Shown: piece by piece, positions 15,196 to 24,523 of the stretch
Position numbering within the stretch: the stretch's first letter is position 1
Layout of the letters: each line of letters starts with the position of its first letter
Origin: Ruania zhangjianzhongii
GTDB lineage: Bacteria > Actinomycetota > Actinomycetes > Actinomycetales > Beutenbergiaceae
Reading direction: 5' to 3'
Assembly: GCF_008000995.1 (NCBI RefSeq)
Contig: NZ_CP042828.1
Coordinates: 4,020,882-4,084,881, forward strand
Length of the DNA stretch: 64,000 bases
Made by a program: the position numbers and the translations under genes
The notes under the pieces: model-generated
The model's input: only the letters and a program-made list of their open reading frames with translations
Database searches by the model: none
What the model was told of the DNA's origin: nothing

Positions 15196-16520
15196 GGTTC
15201 CTCCGCTGTCGGGCTGGTCGTCCCTGATGGACTCGTCTCCGCTGATGGGCTGGTCGTCCCTGATGGGCTGGTCGTGTGCGGCATGGCCAGGTGCACCTCG
15301 GTGCCGCGCTCGGAGTCCGTGCGGATCGTCGCCCGTCCGCCGTGCCGATCCATCCGCTCATAGATCGAACCACGGATGCCGTGCCGGTCCTCGCCGATCG
15401 CGTCCAGGTCGAAGCCGGGCCCGCGGTCGCGCACGAACACTTCGGTGACCCCGGCCCCCACCTCCACGTAGACCGAGACCGGCGGCGCGCCGTGCGTCAC
15501 CGCATTGATCAGGGCTTCGCGGGTGGCAGCGATCAGGGCGGTGGTCCGCGCATCCGGCGTGGCATCGCCCGCGGTGACGACATCGATCGGCACCCCTCGG
15601 GAATCCTCCACCTCGGCGGCGGCGTCCCGCAGCGCCTGGGCGATCGAGTCGCCCTCCTCGGCGCGGTCGGTGTAGAGCCACTCGCGCAGCTCACGTTCCT
15701 GACCGCGGGCCATCTGCCGCACGAACTGCGGGTCGTCGGCGCGGGAGCGGATCAGAGATAGGGTCTGCAGCACCGAATCGTGCAGGTGAGCAGCGATATC
15801 GGCGCGCTCTGCCTCGCGCTCGCGAGCGGCGCGTTCGGACATCAGGTCCCGCCACAGCCGTAACCCCAGCGGTGCGAGCACGAACGCAGTACCGGCCAGG
15901 ATCGCCAGCCCGGCCAGCACGCCGGTGACCACATCACCAAGCGGACGGTCCCGCGCCACGAAGATCACCACACCGAGGATCGCCAGCGCCACCCCGCCTC
16001 CTACCCGCAGCACCACCGAGCGGCGGCGCACCCGCTGGCCGGCCAGATGCTGCTTCTCCACAGCGTCGAGCTGGCTCCAGGCCAGGGCGGCGCCGGCGAT
16101 CAGCACCAGCAGCGGGAGCACCCAGGCGATCCCGTCGTTGGCCCCGGTCTGCAGCAGGAGCAGCAAGGCGGCCACCACCAGCAGAGCGCCACCGACCACC
16201 AGATCGCCGGTGGGCCGAGAGGTGGTACCGGACCGTAACCGCGGCACCAGTCGGGTCAACCGGGTAGGCCGACTCTGGGCGGCGGCATCCTGCGGATCAC
16301 CCACCGGAACCGTCACGACGAACCAGAGGTAGAGCAGCAGCCCGGCGCCGAGCATCAGGGTGAGCACGCCGAACACCACCCGCATCACGTTCGCCCGTAC
16401 GCCCAGATGTGCGGCCAGACCCGCGCACACTCCGAGCAGCACGCGGCCGGACAGCGGCCGGCGCAGCGGGAGCGCTCCGACCGCCTGGCCGGTGCCCGCA
16501 CGGGCTGAAGGAGTGGTCAT
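15192..16520 (-). CDS. Sensor histidine kinase with N-terminal PspC domain
   Basis: A 442-residue membrane kinase. An N-terminal PspC domain (about 20-75, LSGRVLLGVCAGLAAHLGV followed by a helix ending in FVVTVPVG) is joined to further membrane segments (about 100-215), then a HisKA_3 dimerisation box with His247 in AHLHDSVLQTLS, and an HATPase_c domain (NAVTHG as N-box, DRGPGFD as G-box). The tail is an odd low-complexity Thr/Ser/Pro stretch with repeated TSPSGT units. The start used is MTTPSARAG; an ATG four codons upstream is also possible and neither has a clear ribosome site. It should sense membrane or envelope stress. Confidence 0.9.
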   Translation of the reverse strand: MTTPSARAGTGQAVGALPLRRPLSGRVLLGVCAGLAAHLGVRANVMRVVFGVLTLMLGAGLLLYLWFVVTVPVGDPQDAAAQSRPTRLTRLVPRLRSGTTSRPTGDLVVGGALLVVAALLLLLQTGANDGIAWVLPLLVLIAGAALAWSQLDAVEKQHLAGQRVRRRSVVLRVGGGVALAILGVVIFVARDRPLGDVVTGVLAGLAILAGTAFVLAPLGLRLWRDLMSERAAREREAERADIAAHLHDSVLQTLSLIRSRADDPQFVRQMARGQERELREWLYTDRAEEGDSIAQALRDAAAEVEDSRGVPIDVVTAGDATPDARTTALIAATREALINAVTHGAPPVSVYVEVGAGVTEVFVRDRGPGFDLDAIGEDRHGIRGSIYERMDRHGGRATIRTDSERGTEVHLAMPHTTSPSGTTSPSAETSPSGTTSPTAEEP

Positions 16521-16705
16521 CACGGTGCCCATCGTGGCACGTGCCGCCCGCAAGCAGCAGTGCCGGAGGCCACATTTTCGGCTCGGACACGCGGATTTCA
16601 GGGTTGTTCCGGATCTATCGGCGGCGAGTGGACCGGTGAGGATCAGGGACGGGTCAGGGTGTCCCCGGATACCGTTCTGCCCGCTGGCGGAGTTGACTTC
16701 TGGGT

Positions 16706-18586
16706 ATGACTTCGACTCCTCCCCCACCGCGGCCGGCCGGCACCGGCGCGGCCAACGGGTTCTTCGACTCCCTGCGCCGGCTGAACATGCCGCGCGGCCA
16801 GGAGCGATGGATCGGTGGCGTCGCCAGCGGTATCGCCTCCCGGTTGGGCATCGATCCGTTGATCGTGCGCGGTGTGTTCCTGGTGATCACGATCTTCGGC
16901 GGCTTCGGACTGCTCGTCTACGGGATCGCCTGGGCTCTCCTGCCGGAAGCCGCCGACGGCCGGATCCACTTGCAGGAGGCCATCCGTGGCCGGTTCGATG
17001 CGGCCCTCGTGGGCGCCGCCGTCTTCGCGGTGATCGGCCTGTCCCGGGTCGGGTTCTGGTGGGACGGCTGGGTGGGCATCCCGTTCATGGTCGGGATGAT
17101 CGCCTTGGTCGCGCTGGCGGTGGTCGTGGTCACCGCGATCCGCAACTCCTCCACTTCCACTCCGCCAGGCGGCACACCCCCGCCCGGAGGCGGTACGCCG
17201 CCTGGGGGCGGCACTCCCCCGCCGACGGCGCAGCCCAGCTCGGGCGGGCATGTCCCCTTTCCGACGGCGCAGTCCGGCTCGGGCGGGCATGTCCCGTTCC
17301 CGACGGCGCACCCTCAGCAGAGCGGGTCCGCCGGGTTCACTACAGGGCCGGGCACGCAGACCCCTCAGATCACCTCGGGCGAGCCGGGCGGTCAGGCCGG
17401 TGCCGGCCCTTGGTCCGAGGCGCACGCCGGCGGGCCCTGGTCCGACGAACCGTCCGGCTCGGTGACCTCGACCGGCACTGCCAAGGCCGCCGAGCCGGAC
17501 GGCGACGAGCGAGCGGCCGACGAGGACACCACGGCGGCCGCGGCAGGTACGGGCACCACCACGGAGTCGGAATCCGAGACCGATCCTGCCGGGAAGACCG
17601 AGGTCTCAGCAGATCCCGCCACGGCCCACCTGGCCACGGATGCCACGCCTACTGTCGCCTACCCAGGCGCCGCCACGGACGCCATGCCTCCTGCCTCCCA
17701 CCCGGATGCCCCCACGGACGCTGCCTACAGCTCGACCACGCACGCGGATCAGACCTCCACCTGGCCCGGGCACAAGGATGCCGGTGGCGGGACTGCCTGG
17801 GCCACCGGTGCGAGCTCTGCGCCACCGGCCACGCCGCCACCCCCACCGGCCGGCGAGCCTCCGCCGCAGCCCCCCAAGCCGCGGCGGGGTCGACCTGGCC
17901 CGGGCAGCGTGCTGGTGCGGGTCACCTTCGGTCTGGCGCTGCTGGTGATCGCTGCCCTGGTGCTGGCCGCGCACTACTTCGAGTGGCAGACCAGCCCCTG
18001 GTTGGTGGCCCTCGGCGGCGGCCTAGTGATATTCGGGCTCGGCGCCACCCTGGCCGGACTCCTCGGGCGCCGGTCCGGCTCCCTCGGTGTGATCGGCACG
18101 CTGCTGGCCATCGTGCTGGTGCCGTGGGCGGTCAGTGAGCCGTGGCTCACCCAGTACAACATCACCGACTCCAGTAACTACGGCGACCGCTACTGGTCCC
18201 CGCAGAGCGCGGACGAGGCCGCAGACGGCTACAACCTGGCCGCCGGAACAGTCCAAGTCGACCTGAGCGACCTGGCCGACGAGCAGATCAGCTCCCCGAT
18301 CGACATCGAGCTCGGCGCCGGAGAGGTCGACCTGCGGATCCCCGACGGTATGCCCGTGATCGTCGAGTCCACCCTGACGGGCGAGATGACCGTCATCAAC
18401 CTCACCGAGTGGTCCGCCGAGTTGAACGGCGAGCCGGTCAACCTCAGCGAACGCACCGACCTCGGCTGGAACATGGGCAACTCGACCGAGTTGCTGCTCA
18501 CCTCACCCGAAGCAGAGGAGAGCGACCCGATCACGGTGACCGTCGACGTCGGCTTCGGCGCCATCGAGGTGCGTGAGCTGCGATGA
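16706..18586 (+). CDS. PspC-domain membrane protein with LiaF-like C-terminus
   Basis: A 626-residue membrane protein divergent from the PspC-kinase. The N-terminal PspC domain (about 28-85) has QERWIGGVASGIASRLGI and FGGFGLLVYGIAWALLP. Two more helices follow, then a long Pro/Gly/Thr-rich region (about 150-395) with near-identical repeats around SGGHVPFPTAQ, then three helices (about 405-480), and an extracytoplasmic beta-rich domain that resembles the LiaF/YvqF C-terminus (ELGAGEVDLRIPD, VDVGFGAIEVREL). In Firmicutes such proteins hold back an envelope-stress kinase; the same role toward the neighbouring kinase is inferred. No ribosome site is clear. Confidence 0.8.
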   Translation: MTSTPPPPRPAGTGAANGFFDSLRRLNMPRGQERWIGGVASGIASRLGIDPLIVRGVFLVITIFGGFGLLVYGIAWALLPEAADGRIHLQEAIRGRFDAALVGAAVFAVIGLSRVGFWWDGWVGIPFMVGMIALVALAVVVVTAIRNSSTSTPPGGTPPPGGGTPPGGGTPPPTAQPSSGGHVPFPTAQSGSGGHVPFPTAHPQQSGSAGFTTGPGTQTPQITSGEPGGQAGAGPWSEAHAGGPWSDEPSGSVTSTGTAKAAEPDGDERAADEDTTAAAAGTGTTTESESETDPAGKTEVSADPATAHLATDATPTVAYPGAATDAMPPASHPDAPTDAAYSSTTHADQTSTWPGHKDAGGGTAWATGASSAPPATPPPPPAGEPPPQPPKPRRGRPGPGSVLVRVTFGLALLVIAALVLAAHYFEWQTSPWLVALGGGLVIFGLGATLAGLLGRRSGSLGVIGTLLAIVLVPWAVSEPWLTQYNITDSSNYGDRYWSPQSADEAADGYNLAAGTVQVDLSDLADEQISSPIDIELGAGEVDLRIPDGMPVIVESTLTGEMTVINLTEWSAELNGEPVNLSERTDLGWNMGNSTELLLTSPEAEESDPITVTVDVGFGAIEVRELR

Positions 18587-18654
18587 CTGAACCGACTCCA
18601 CCGATCGAACCGAACCAGAATCCCCGTCCCGACGAGAACCCCACGGAGGAAGCG

Positions 18655-19005
18655 ATGACTACCCCCACCACGTCCAGTCCACCCGAGGGTGACTTCTTCA
18701 CCCAGATGGGCGGCCCGGCCACGTCCGAGCCCGTCGGCGCTGAGTCCACCGATGCCCGGACCGAAGGCGGCGCTTCCGGTGCGCCCACGATGACCTACTC
18801 CGGCCCGCAGGAACCCGCACCGCCCAAGGGTCCCCGGATGCGCAGCGTGGCCTGGGGTCTGGTGCTCGCCCTGCTCGGCGCCGTGGTGATCGCAGTCGGC
18901 TTCGGCGTCCGCCTGGACCTGGAGCTGGTGTTCATCGGCATCCTCGCAGTGGCCGGTCTGACCCTGCTGGTCGGCTCGCTGGTGTCCAGCAGCCGCAAAC
19001 GCTGA
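18655..19005 (+). CDS. Small membrane protein of the PspC locus
   Basis: A 116-residue protein with a Pro/Thr/Ser-rich N-terminal half and two membrane helices (about residues 65-87 and 90-108), ending in SSSRKR. The start chosen has a strong GGAGGAAGCG ribosome site. An upstream in-frame ATG at 18583 overlaps the stop of the PspC gene (ATGA) and would add 24 low-complexity residues; both may be used. It is the second gene of the PspC transcription unit. Function unknown. Confidence 0.7.
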   Translation: MTTPTTSSPPEGDFFTQMGGPATSEPVGAESTDARTEGGASGAPTMTYSGPQEPAPPKGPRMRSVAWGLVLALLGAVVIAVGFGVRLDLELVFIGILAVAGLTLLVGSLVSSSRKR

Positions 19006-19114
19006 CCTCTCCGATGGTCCGGGCAGCCGGTCGGGTTCTCCCGGCCGGCTGCCGCGCTGTTGCATGGCCTGCCACAGTGAAATGACCGGGCACCGCTACA
19101 CCGCAAGGATTCTG

Positions 19115-19918
19115 ATGCCGACACTGAAGGTGAACGACACCACCATCGCCTATGAAACCAGCGGTGACGGGCCACCACTGGTCTTCGCTCATGGTCTCGG
19201 CCTGAGCCGGGAGATGTGGCGCGGGCAGATCGAGCACTTCAGCGCCACCAACCGGGTGATCGCTTTCGACGCGAGGGGCGCGGGTGAATCAGGCCAGCTG
19301 GCCCGGGGTGAGGATGTGCTTCCGCGCCAGGCCGCCGACCTCGAGTCCCTGCTGGACCAGCTGGACGTATCCCGGGCGGTGCTCTGCGGAGTCAGCTACG
19401 GCGGTGTGCTCGCCCAGGAGTTCGCCACTACCTCTGCGGACCGGCTCGCCGGCCTCGTGATCGTCGACTCGTTCCCGGACTCCCGGTTGGCGAATCCGAT
19501 GCAGCGGATCGGGCTGCGGGTGAGCGCCGCGCTGGCCGGGCCGATGCTGTTGCTGCCGCCGGCCCTCATGCTTCCGGCCGTCCGGCAGGCGTACGCGCAG
19601 TGGCCGCTCGCCCGCGAGGTGGTGACCGACGGGTACGCGACGATGCGGCGGGTGGAGACTGCTCGGGTGCGGCGTGCGATCAACCGGGCCGACTACGTTC
19701 CGCGGTTGGCGCAGGTCTCCGTGCCGACGCGGGGCATCGTCGGTGACACCTCACCGGTGCTGGTGGAGCTGATGCACCGGTTGATCGATGCTGTGCCGAA
19801 CGCTTCGCTCGATGTCGTGCCCGAGTCATTCGATCCCACCAACCTGTGTCAGCCGGAGCGGTTCAACGCACTGCTGGAGGGATTTCTCGCGGAACTGGGG
19901 TGGACGGCGCACAGCTGA
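19115..19918 (+). CDS. Alpha/beta-hydrolase
   Basis: A 267-residue cytoplasmic hydrolase of the esterase/3-oxoadipate-lactonase type. It shows the strand-turn VFAHGLGLSREMW (oxyanion region), FDARGAGESG, and the nucleophile elbow CGVSYGGVLAQEF with Ser in GVSYG. The usual C-terminal His is less clear: the end reads QPERFNALLEGFLAELG without an obvious HxxxxE motif, and DVVPESFDPTN stands where the His loop is expected, so activity is uncertain. The start MPTLKVNDTTI was preferred over an upstream ATG because of its AAGGA ribosome site and the family N-terminus. Confidence 0.8.
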   Translation: MPTLKVNDTTIAYETSGDGPPLVFAHGLGLSREMWRGQIEHFSATNRVIAFDARGAGESGQLARGEDVLPRQAADLESLLDQLDVSRAVLCGVSYGGVLAQEFATTSADRLAGLVIVDSFPDSRLANPMQRIGLRVSAALAGPMLLLPPALMLPAVRQAYAQWPLAREVVTDGYATMRRVETARVRRAINRADYVPRLAQVSVPTRGIVGDTSPVLVELMHRLIDAVPNASLDVVPESFDPTNLCQPERFNALLEGFLAELGWTAHS

Positions 19919-19991
19919 CATTCACTACCCGCGGCTGCGCACGCTCGCCCGAGACAGCTCCGCCGGCCCCGAGCAATGAGAAGATCACAGC

Positions 19992-21131
19992 GTGCGCATC
20001 ACCCACGTCACCGACTCCTACCTGCCCCGGCTGGGCGGGATCGAGGCTCAGGTGCACGGACTGGCGATCCGCCAGGCGCGGGCAGGGCACGAGGTGCACG
20101 TCCTCACCACCACCCCCCGCGAACCGGGCGATCACGGCCAGAGCACTGAGCACGACGGTCCGCTGACCGTGCACCGCCTCGCCGCGCGGCTGCCGATGAA
20201 CCTACCGGTGCACCCGCGCGGACCCCAGCACTTCGACGCGCTACTCGCCCGGCTGCGTCCGGACGTGGCGCACCTGCACTCGGGCATCGTCGCCCCGGTC
20301 ACCCAGGCGATGTTCGGCACTCTGGTCCGCCACCGGGTGCCCACCGTCTTCACCCAGCACAGTGTGATCGGCCGCTACCAGGGTGCCTTTGCCGCCCTGG
20401 ACCGCCTGACCGGCTGGTCCCGCTGGCCGGTGCTGTGGACGTCGGTCAGCGAGATGGCCGCGTCCCCGCTGCGGCGCGTGGTCGGCGACCGGGGCCAGGT
20501 GTGGGTGCTGAACAACGGGGTGGACCTGACCGAGTGGCAGGTACCGCGCACCGAGCGCACCGGCCGCGCCGACACCCGGGTGCACGCGGTGGCCGCGACC
20601 CGGTTCATGCCCCGCAAACGCGTGCTGCCGATGCTGCACAGCTGCGCCGCCGCGGTCCAGCAGCTGCCCACCGACAGCCTGCGCGTGACCATCGCCGGCG
20701 ACGGCCCCCAACGGGCTGCCGCCACCCGATTCGTGGAGCGCAGCGGTCTGGATGAGACGGTCCTTTTCCCGGGCCGGCTGACCCGGGAACAGCTGCAGGA
20801 CCTGTACGGCCAGGCGGACATCTTCCTCGCGCCCGGCGTGGCCGACTCGTTCTCGATCGGCGTGCTGGAGGCACAGGCCGCCGGCCTGGCCATCCTGTGC
20901 CGGTCCCAGTCCGGTGCCGCCGAGCGGATCGAGCCTGAGGTCAGCGGTCTGCTCGCCGCAGATGACGAGTCGTTCACGGCCGCGCTGGTGCGCCTGGTCC
21001 GCGAACCGGACCTACTGGCCGCGATCACCGACCACAACCAGGCGGTTCCGCCGACTTCCGGATGGCCACAGGTGCTGGCCCAGGTGGAGGCGGCCTACGC
21101 TGAGGCGATCCGGATCACTGCCCGCACCTGA
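19992..21131 (+). CDS. GT4-family glycosyltransferase
   Basis: A 379-residue GT-B glycosyltransferase with a GTG start. The acceptor half opens with MRITHVTDSYLPRLGGIEAQV (glycine-rich GGIE loop) and the donor half has VAATRFMPRKRVLPML, IAGDGPQ and FLAPGVADSFSIGVLEAQAAGLAI, where the E-x7-E motif typical of GT4 enzymes is visible as the DSFSIGVLEA region. It likely transfers a sugar from a nucleotide donor to a lipid or glycan at the inner membrane face. Neighbours give no pathway hint. Confidence 0.85.
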   Translation: MRITHVTDSYLPRLGGIEAQVHGLAIRQARAGHEVHVLTTTPREPGDHGQSTEHDGPLTVHRLAARLPMNLPVHPRGPQHFDALLARLRPDVAHLHSGIVAPVTQAMFGTLVRHRVPTVFTQHSVIGRYQGAFAALDRLTGWSRWPVLWTSVSEMAASPLRRVVGDRGQVWVLNNGVDLTEWQVPRTERTGRADTRVHAVAATRFMPRKRVLPMLHSCAAAVQQLPTDSLRVTIAGDGPQRAAATRFVERSGLDETVLFPGRLTREQLQDLYGQADIFLAPGVADSFSIGVLEAQAAGLAILCRSQSGAAERIEPEVSGLLAADDESFTAALVRLVREPDLLAAITDHNQAVPPTSGWPQVLAQVEAAYAEAIRITART

Positions 21132-21185
21132 CCGCACCGCGGCCACTCTCGCCCGATTGTCGGTACCCGGCGCTACGTTCGGCAG

Positions 21186-21587
21186 ATGAGCGAGCAACGG
21201 CACTGGGTGATCGTCGCCTCCCGTGACCATGCCCGGCGCGGCCTGGCCCACGGCTTCGTGATGGCCAACCACGGCAAGCGGGCACCGCTGGCACGGATGT
21301 CGGCCGGTGACGGCGTGCTCGTCTACTCCCCGACCACCACCTACCCGCGCGGTGAGCCGCTCCGGGCGATCACCATCCTCGGCGAGATCACCGGGCTCGA
21401 GCCGGAGGAGAGCGAGGTGATCGCGGGCGGGTTCCGCCGAGCGGCTGCACTCCGCGAGATCGAGCCACTACCGCTCGCGGCGATCCGCCAGCATCTGCCG
21501 GTCTCCCGCCTCCGGTTCGGCTTCTTCGAACTCGATGCCGCCGACGCTCAGGCCATCCGGGAGCTCGCAGCCCAACGGCCAGTCTGA
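21186..21587 (+). CDS. EVE-domain protein
   Basis: A 133-residue protein that matches the EVE fold throughout: HWVIVASRDHARRGLAHGF at the start, the pocket-forming PLARMSAGDGVLVYSP, a central AITILGEITG, and a C-terminal SRLRFGFFEL. EVE domains resemble PUA/YTH domains and are thought to bind modified bases in nucleic acids; many are found near restriction systems. Here the gene stands alone, converging on guaA with a gap of seven bases, so no partner is evident. Confidence 0.8.
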   Translation: MSEQRHWVIVASRDHARRGLAHGFVMANHGKRAPLARMSAGDGVLVYSPTTTYPRGEPLRAITILGEITGLEPEESEVIAGGFRRAAALREIEPLPLAAIRQHLPVSRLRFGFFELDAADAQAIRELAAQRPV

Positions 21588-21594
21588 GCCGGGC

Positions 21595-23184
21595 TCACTC
21601 CCACTCGATGGTGCCGGGCGGCTTGCTGGTCACGTCCAGCGCCACGCGGTTCACCTCGGGCACCTCGTTGGTGATCCGGGTGGAGACGCGGGCGAGCAGG
21701 TCGTAGGGCAGCCGGCTCCAGTCCGCGGTCATCGCGTCCTCGGAGGAGACCGGTCGGAGCACGATCGGGTGACCGTAGGTGCGGCCGTCGCCCTGCACGC
21801 CCACTGAGCGCACATCGGCGAGCAGCACGACCGGGCACTGCCAGATCTCCCGGTCCAGGCCCGCTGCGGTGAGCTCCTCTCGGACGATCAGGTCCGCGGC
21901 GCGGAGGGTCTCCAGCCGCTCAGCGGTCACCTCACCGACGATCCGGATGCCCAGGCCGGGCCCGGGGAACGGCTGACGCCAGACGATGGTCTCCGGCACG
22001 CCGAGTTCGAGGCCGACCGCGCGCACCTCGTCCTTGAACAGGTCCCGCAACGGTTCGATCAGCTCGAACTGCAGGTCGTCCGGCAGACCGCCGACGTTGT
22101 GGTGGGACTTGATGTTCGCCGCACCTTCGCCGCCGCCGGACTCCACCACGTCCGGGTAGAGCGTGCCCTGCACCAGGAACCGGACCTCCTCGGCCTGGCT
22201 GCCGGCGCTCTGGTGCGCCTCGGCCACCACAGCACGCGCAGCGTCCTCAAAGACCCGGATGAACTCTCGGCCGATGATCTTGCGTTTGGTCTCCGGGTCG
22301 CTCACCCCAGCCAGTGCGGACAGGAACCGCTCCCGGGCGTCGACCACCTTCAGCTGCACCCCGGTGGCGGCGACGAAGTCGGTCTCCACCTGCTCCACCT
22401 CACCGGCGCGGAGCAGACCGTGGTCCACGAACACGCAGGTGAGCTGGTCACCGATGGCGCGCTGCACCAGTGCGGCAGCGACCGAGGAGTCCACCCCACC
22501 GGAGAGTGCGCAGATCACCCGGGCGCCACCGACCCGGTCCTGGATCGCGGCCACCTGGTCGGCGATCACGTTGCCTGAGGTCCACTGTGGGGCCAGGCCG
22601 GCGCCGCGGTAGAGGAAATTCTCCAGAGCCTGCTGACCGCGCTCGGAGTGCTTGACCTCCGGGTGCCACTGCATCCCGAACAGGCGGCGCTCGGCGTGCT
22701 CGAACGCGGCCACCGGAGAGGCCGCAGAGGTGGCCAGCACCTCGAAGCCTTCCGGGGCGGCGTGTACCGCGTCACCGTGGGACATCCACACGGTCTCTCC
22801 GCCTGGGGAGCCCTGCAGCAGCGTGCCCGCGTCATCCACGCTCACGCTGGTGCCGCCGTACTCGCGGGCCCCCGTGTGCGCCACCACACCACCGAGGGCG
22901 CTGGCCATGGCCTGGAAGCCGTAGCAGATGCCGAGCACCGGGACGCCGGAGTCGAACAGCGCCGGATCCACCGCCGGGGCACCCGGGGCGTAGACCGAGG
23001 CCGGCCCACCGGAGAGGATGATCGCGGCCGGGTTCTTCGCGAGCATGTCCGCCACCGGCATCGTGTGCGGGACGATCACGGAATACACCCGCGCCTCCCG
23101 CACCCGCCGGGCGATCAGCTGCGCGTACTGCGCGCCGAAGTCGACGACGAGGACGGGGCTGGGATGTGCGTGGTGATTCACCAC
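21595..23184 (-). CDS. guaA: GMP synthase (glutamine-hydrolysing)
   Basis: A 529-residue bifunctional enzyme converting XMP to GMP with glutamine as amino donor, the last step of guanine nucleotide synthesis. The class-I amidotransferase domain (about 10-200) has nucleophile Cys87 in GICYGFQ and the His/Glu pair in [10 protein letters not shown]. The ATP-pyrophosphatase domain has the SGGVDSS loop near residue 230, and the C-terminal dimerisation domain ends in KPPGTIEWE, the invariant GMP synthase terminus. Start is a GTG. Two identical 18-base repeats lie upstream (23207-23286). Confidence 0.97.
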   Translation of the reverse strand: MVNHHAHPSPVLVVDFGAQYAQLIARRVREARVYSVIVPHTMPVADMLAKNPAAIILSGGPASVYAPGAPAVDPALFDSGVPVLGICYGFQAMASALGGVVAHTGAREYGGTSVSVDDAGTLLQGSPGGETVWMSHGDAVHAAPEGFEVLATSAASPVAAFEHAERRLFGMQWHPEVKHSERGQQALENFLYRGAGLAPQWTSGNVIADQVAAIQDRVGGARVICALSGGVDSSVAAALVQRAIGDQLTCVFVDHGLLRAGEVEQVETDFVAATGVQLKVVDARERFLSALAGVSDPETKRKIIGREFIRVFEDAARAVVAEAHQSAGSQAEEVRFLVQGTLYPDVVESGGGEGAANIKSHHNVGGLPDDLQFELIEPLRDLFKDEVRAVGLELGVPETIVWRQPFPGPGLGIRIVGEVTAERLETLRAADLIVREELTAAGLDREIWQCPVVLLADVRSVGVQGDGRTYGHPIVLRPVSSEDAMTADWSRLPYDLLARVSTRITNEVPEVNRVALDVTSKPPGTIEWE

Positions 23185-23206
23185 TCAAGGATACGCAGCG
23201 CGGACG

Positions 23207-23286
23207 GGTGAGCTGCGCCGTCGCGAATCTCCAGTGCAGCATTTCGGGTGGTGAGACGAGGCGAGCCCGGTGAGCTGCGCCGTCGC
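23207..23286. repeat. 18-base direct repeat upstream of guaA
   Basis: GGTGAGCTGCGCCGTCGC occurs at 23207-23224 and again at 23269-23286, with starts 62 bases apart, in the region before guaA and after the DUF3817 gene. The match is perfect. It may be a duplicated regulatory site or the result of a small duplication. Confidence 0.7.
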
Positions 23287-23304
23287 CCTCCTGGCGGAGA
23301 ACCC

Positions 23305-23694
23305 TCAGCGCTCGGTAGCAGCCTCGCCACGCCGGGCCGCGAGCGTGGTCTCGGTCCAGCCCTGCGCTTTCTGCTCCATCACGAAGGACAGCACGGGGAT
23401 CACCCCACCGGCGATCAGTACCACGATCCGACCGAAGCTCCACCGCATCCGGCTCCACAGGTCGAACACGGTGACCGCGTAGACCACGTAGATCCAGCCG
23501 TGCACGAACGCGATCCACGAGCCGAGTACCGGCTCACCGGAGCCGTTCACCTGCACCACGTACTTCAGCAGCATCTCCAGGCACAGCAGCAGCAGCATCC
23601 CGCCGGTCACGAAAGCCATCACCCGGTAGCGGGTGAAGGCACCCCGGTCCTTCATCTCCTGGGCATCGCTGACCGGTGCGTCGCTCTCACTCAT
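23305..23694 (-). CDS. DUF3817 integral membrane protein
   Basis: A 129-residue membrane protein of the DUF3817 (YdzA-like) family with three helices: YRVMAFVTGGMLLLLCLEML, WIAFVHGWIYVVYAVTVFDL and IVVLIAGGVIPVLSFVME. The HGWIYVVY segment is the family hallmark. Genes of this family are commonly found directly next to guaA in actinobacteria, as here. The ATG reading MSESDAP was chosen; a GTG six codons upstream is possible. Function unknown. Confidence 0.85.
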   Translation of the reverse strand: MSESDAPVSDAQEMKDRGAFTRYRVMAFVTGGMLLLLCLEMLLKYVVQVNGSGEPVLGSWIAFVHGWIYVVYAVTVFDLWSRMRWSFGRIVVLIAGGVIPVLSFVMEQKAQGWTETTLAARRGEAATER

Positions 23695-23756
23695 CCCCCC
23701 ATTCTCACCCACGGCGCTACCTGCCCAGCACCGATCCCTCGGTTACTCTGACCGGC

Positions 23757-24488
23757 ATGCGCAGGTGGGTGATCGTGGCGGTGGTGTTGGTGCTGGCGGC
23801 CGCTGGCGTGACGATGGCGCTCACCCGGGATGCTGGCGGGGACAACGCCGCCGCTGCCGATTGGCAGGCTGACCTGACTGGCTGGGAGGGCGAGCAGGCG
23901 CAGGCTCTGGTGCCGCCGGACGGGCCGGCGCTCAGCGCCGTGGTCACCGGAGAGGCGATGTCGCCGCTCGGCGGGGACGGCACTGAGGAGTCCGTCGACG
24001 AGGTGAATGCGGCCTGTACGAGGCTGACCGCGTTCGCCGACCAGGTCCGCGACACCCCCGGCCCGCCGGCGGTTCCCGCGCAGGTGCAGGTCAGCGAGGA
24101 GCAGACCGCGGCGTTCGAGTCCGACCTCGCTGCGCTGACCACGTTCCAGCAAGCAGTGCAGGAGCCCGCCGCGACACTGCGCCAGTTCTGCGGCACCTAC
24201 CCGGTGTTGATCGGTGCGCACCAGAGCGACGGTGACGCCGACGAGGCCCGGCAGACGTTCGCGCAGGCGCTGGACGCCCAGTGTCCACTTCCCGACCTGG
24301 CCGACGCCTGCAGTGCGCTGAGCGCCGGTGCGCAGCAAGGCGGTGAGGGATCAGGCGGTGAGCCAGGGTCGCCGCCGGCGATCGAGCCGGCACGAATCCG
24401 CCAGGTGATCGTCGCCGAGCTCACCGCAACCGAGGAAGCGATCGACGACGCGGCCACGGCTTTCGCGGCAGAGCTCGCCTCGGCCTGA
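23757..24488 (+). CDS. Secreted or membrane-tethered hypothetical protein
   Basis: A 243-residue protein with a short basic start and one N-terminal hydrophobic segment (RRWVIVAVVLVLAAAGVTMA), then an Ala/Asp/Glu-rich, mostly helical extracytoplasmic domain. Four Cys residues (near 82, 143, 180 and 189) could form disulfide bonds. I do not recognise the family. The start was placed at the ATG just before the basic stretch, since upstream residues would bury the signal segment. It is divergent from the DUF3817 gene and converges with the SURF1 gene. Confidence 0.65.
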   Translation: MRRWVIVAVVLVLAAAGVTMALTRDAGGDNAAAADWQADLTGWEGEQAQALVPPDGPALSAVVTGEAMSPLGGDGTEESVDEVNAACTRLTAFADQVRDTPGPPAVPAQVQVSEEQTAAFESDLAALTTFQQAVQEPAATLRQFCGTYPVLIGAHQSDGDADEARQTFAQALDAQCPLPDLADACSALSAGAQQGGEGSGGEPGSPPAIEPARIRQVIVAELTATEEAIDDAATAFAAELASA

Positions 24489-24501
24489 CGTCACCCGCCC
24501 T

Positions 24502-24523
24502 GGCCGCCGGGACTCAGGCGGCC
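24502..24523. terminator. Hairpin between convergent genes
   Basis: GGCCGCC (24502-24508) pairs perfectly with GGCGGCC (24517-24523) around an 8-base loop. It starts 13 bases after the stop of the secreted-protein gene and covers the last codons of the SURF1 gene, so it could stop transcription from either side. Confidence 0.45.
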
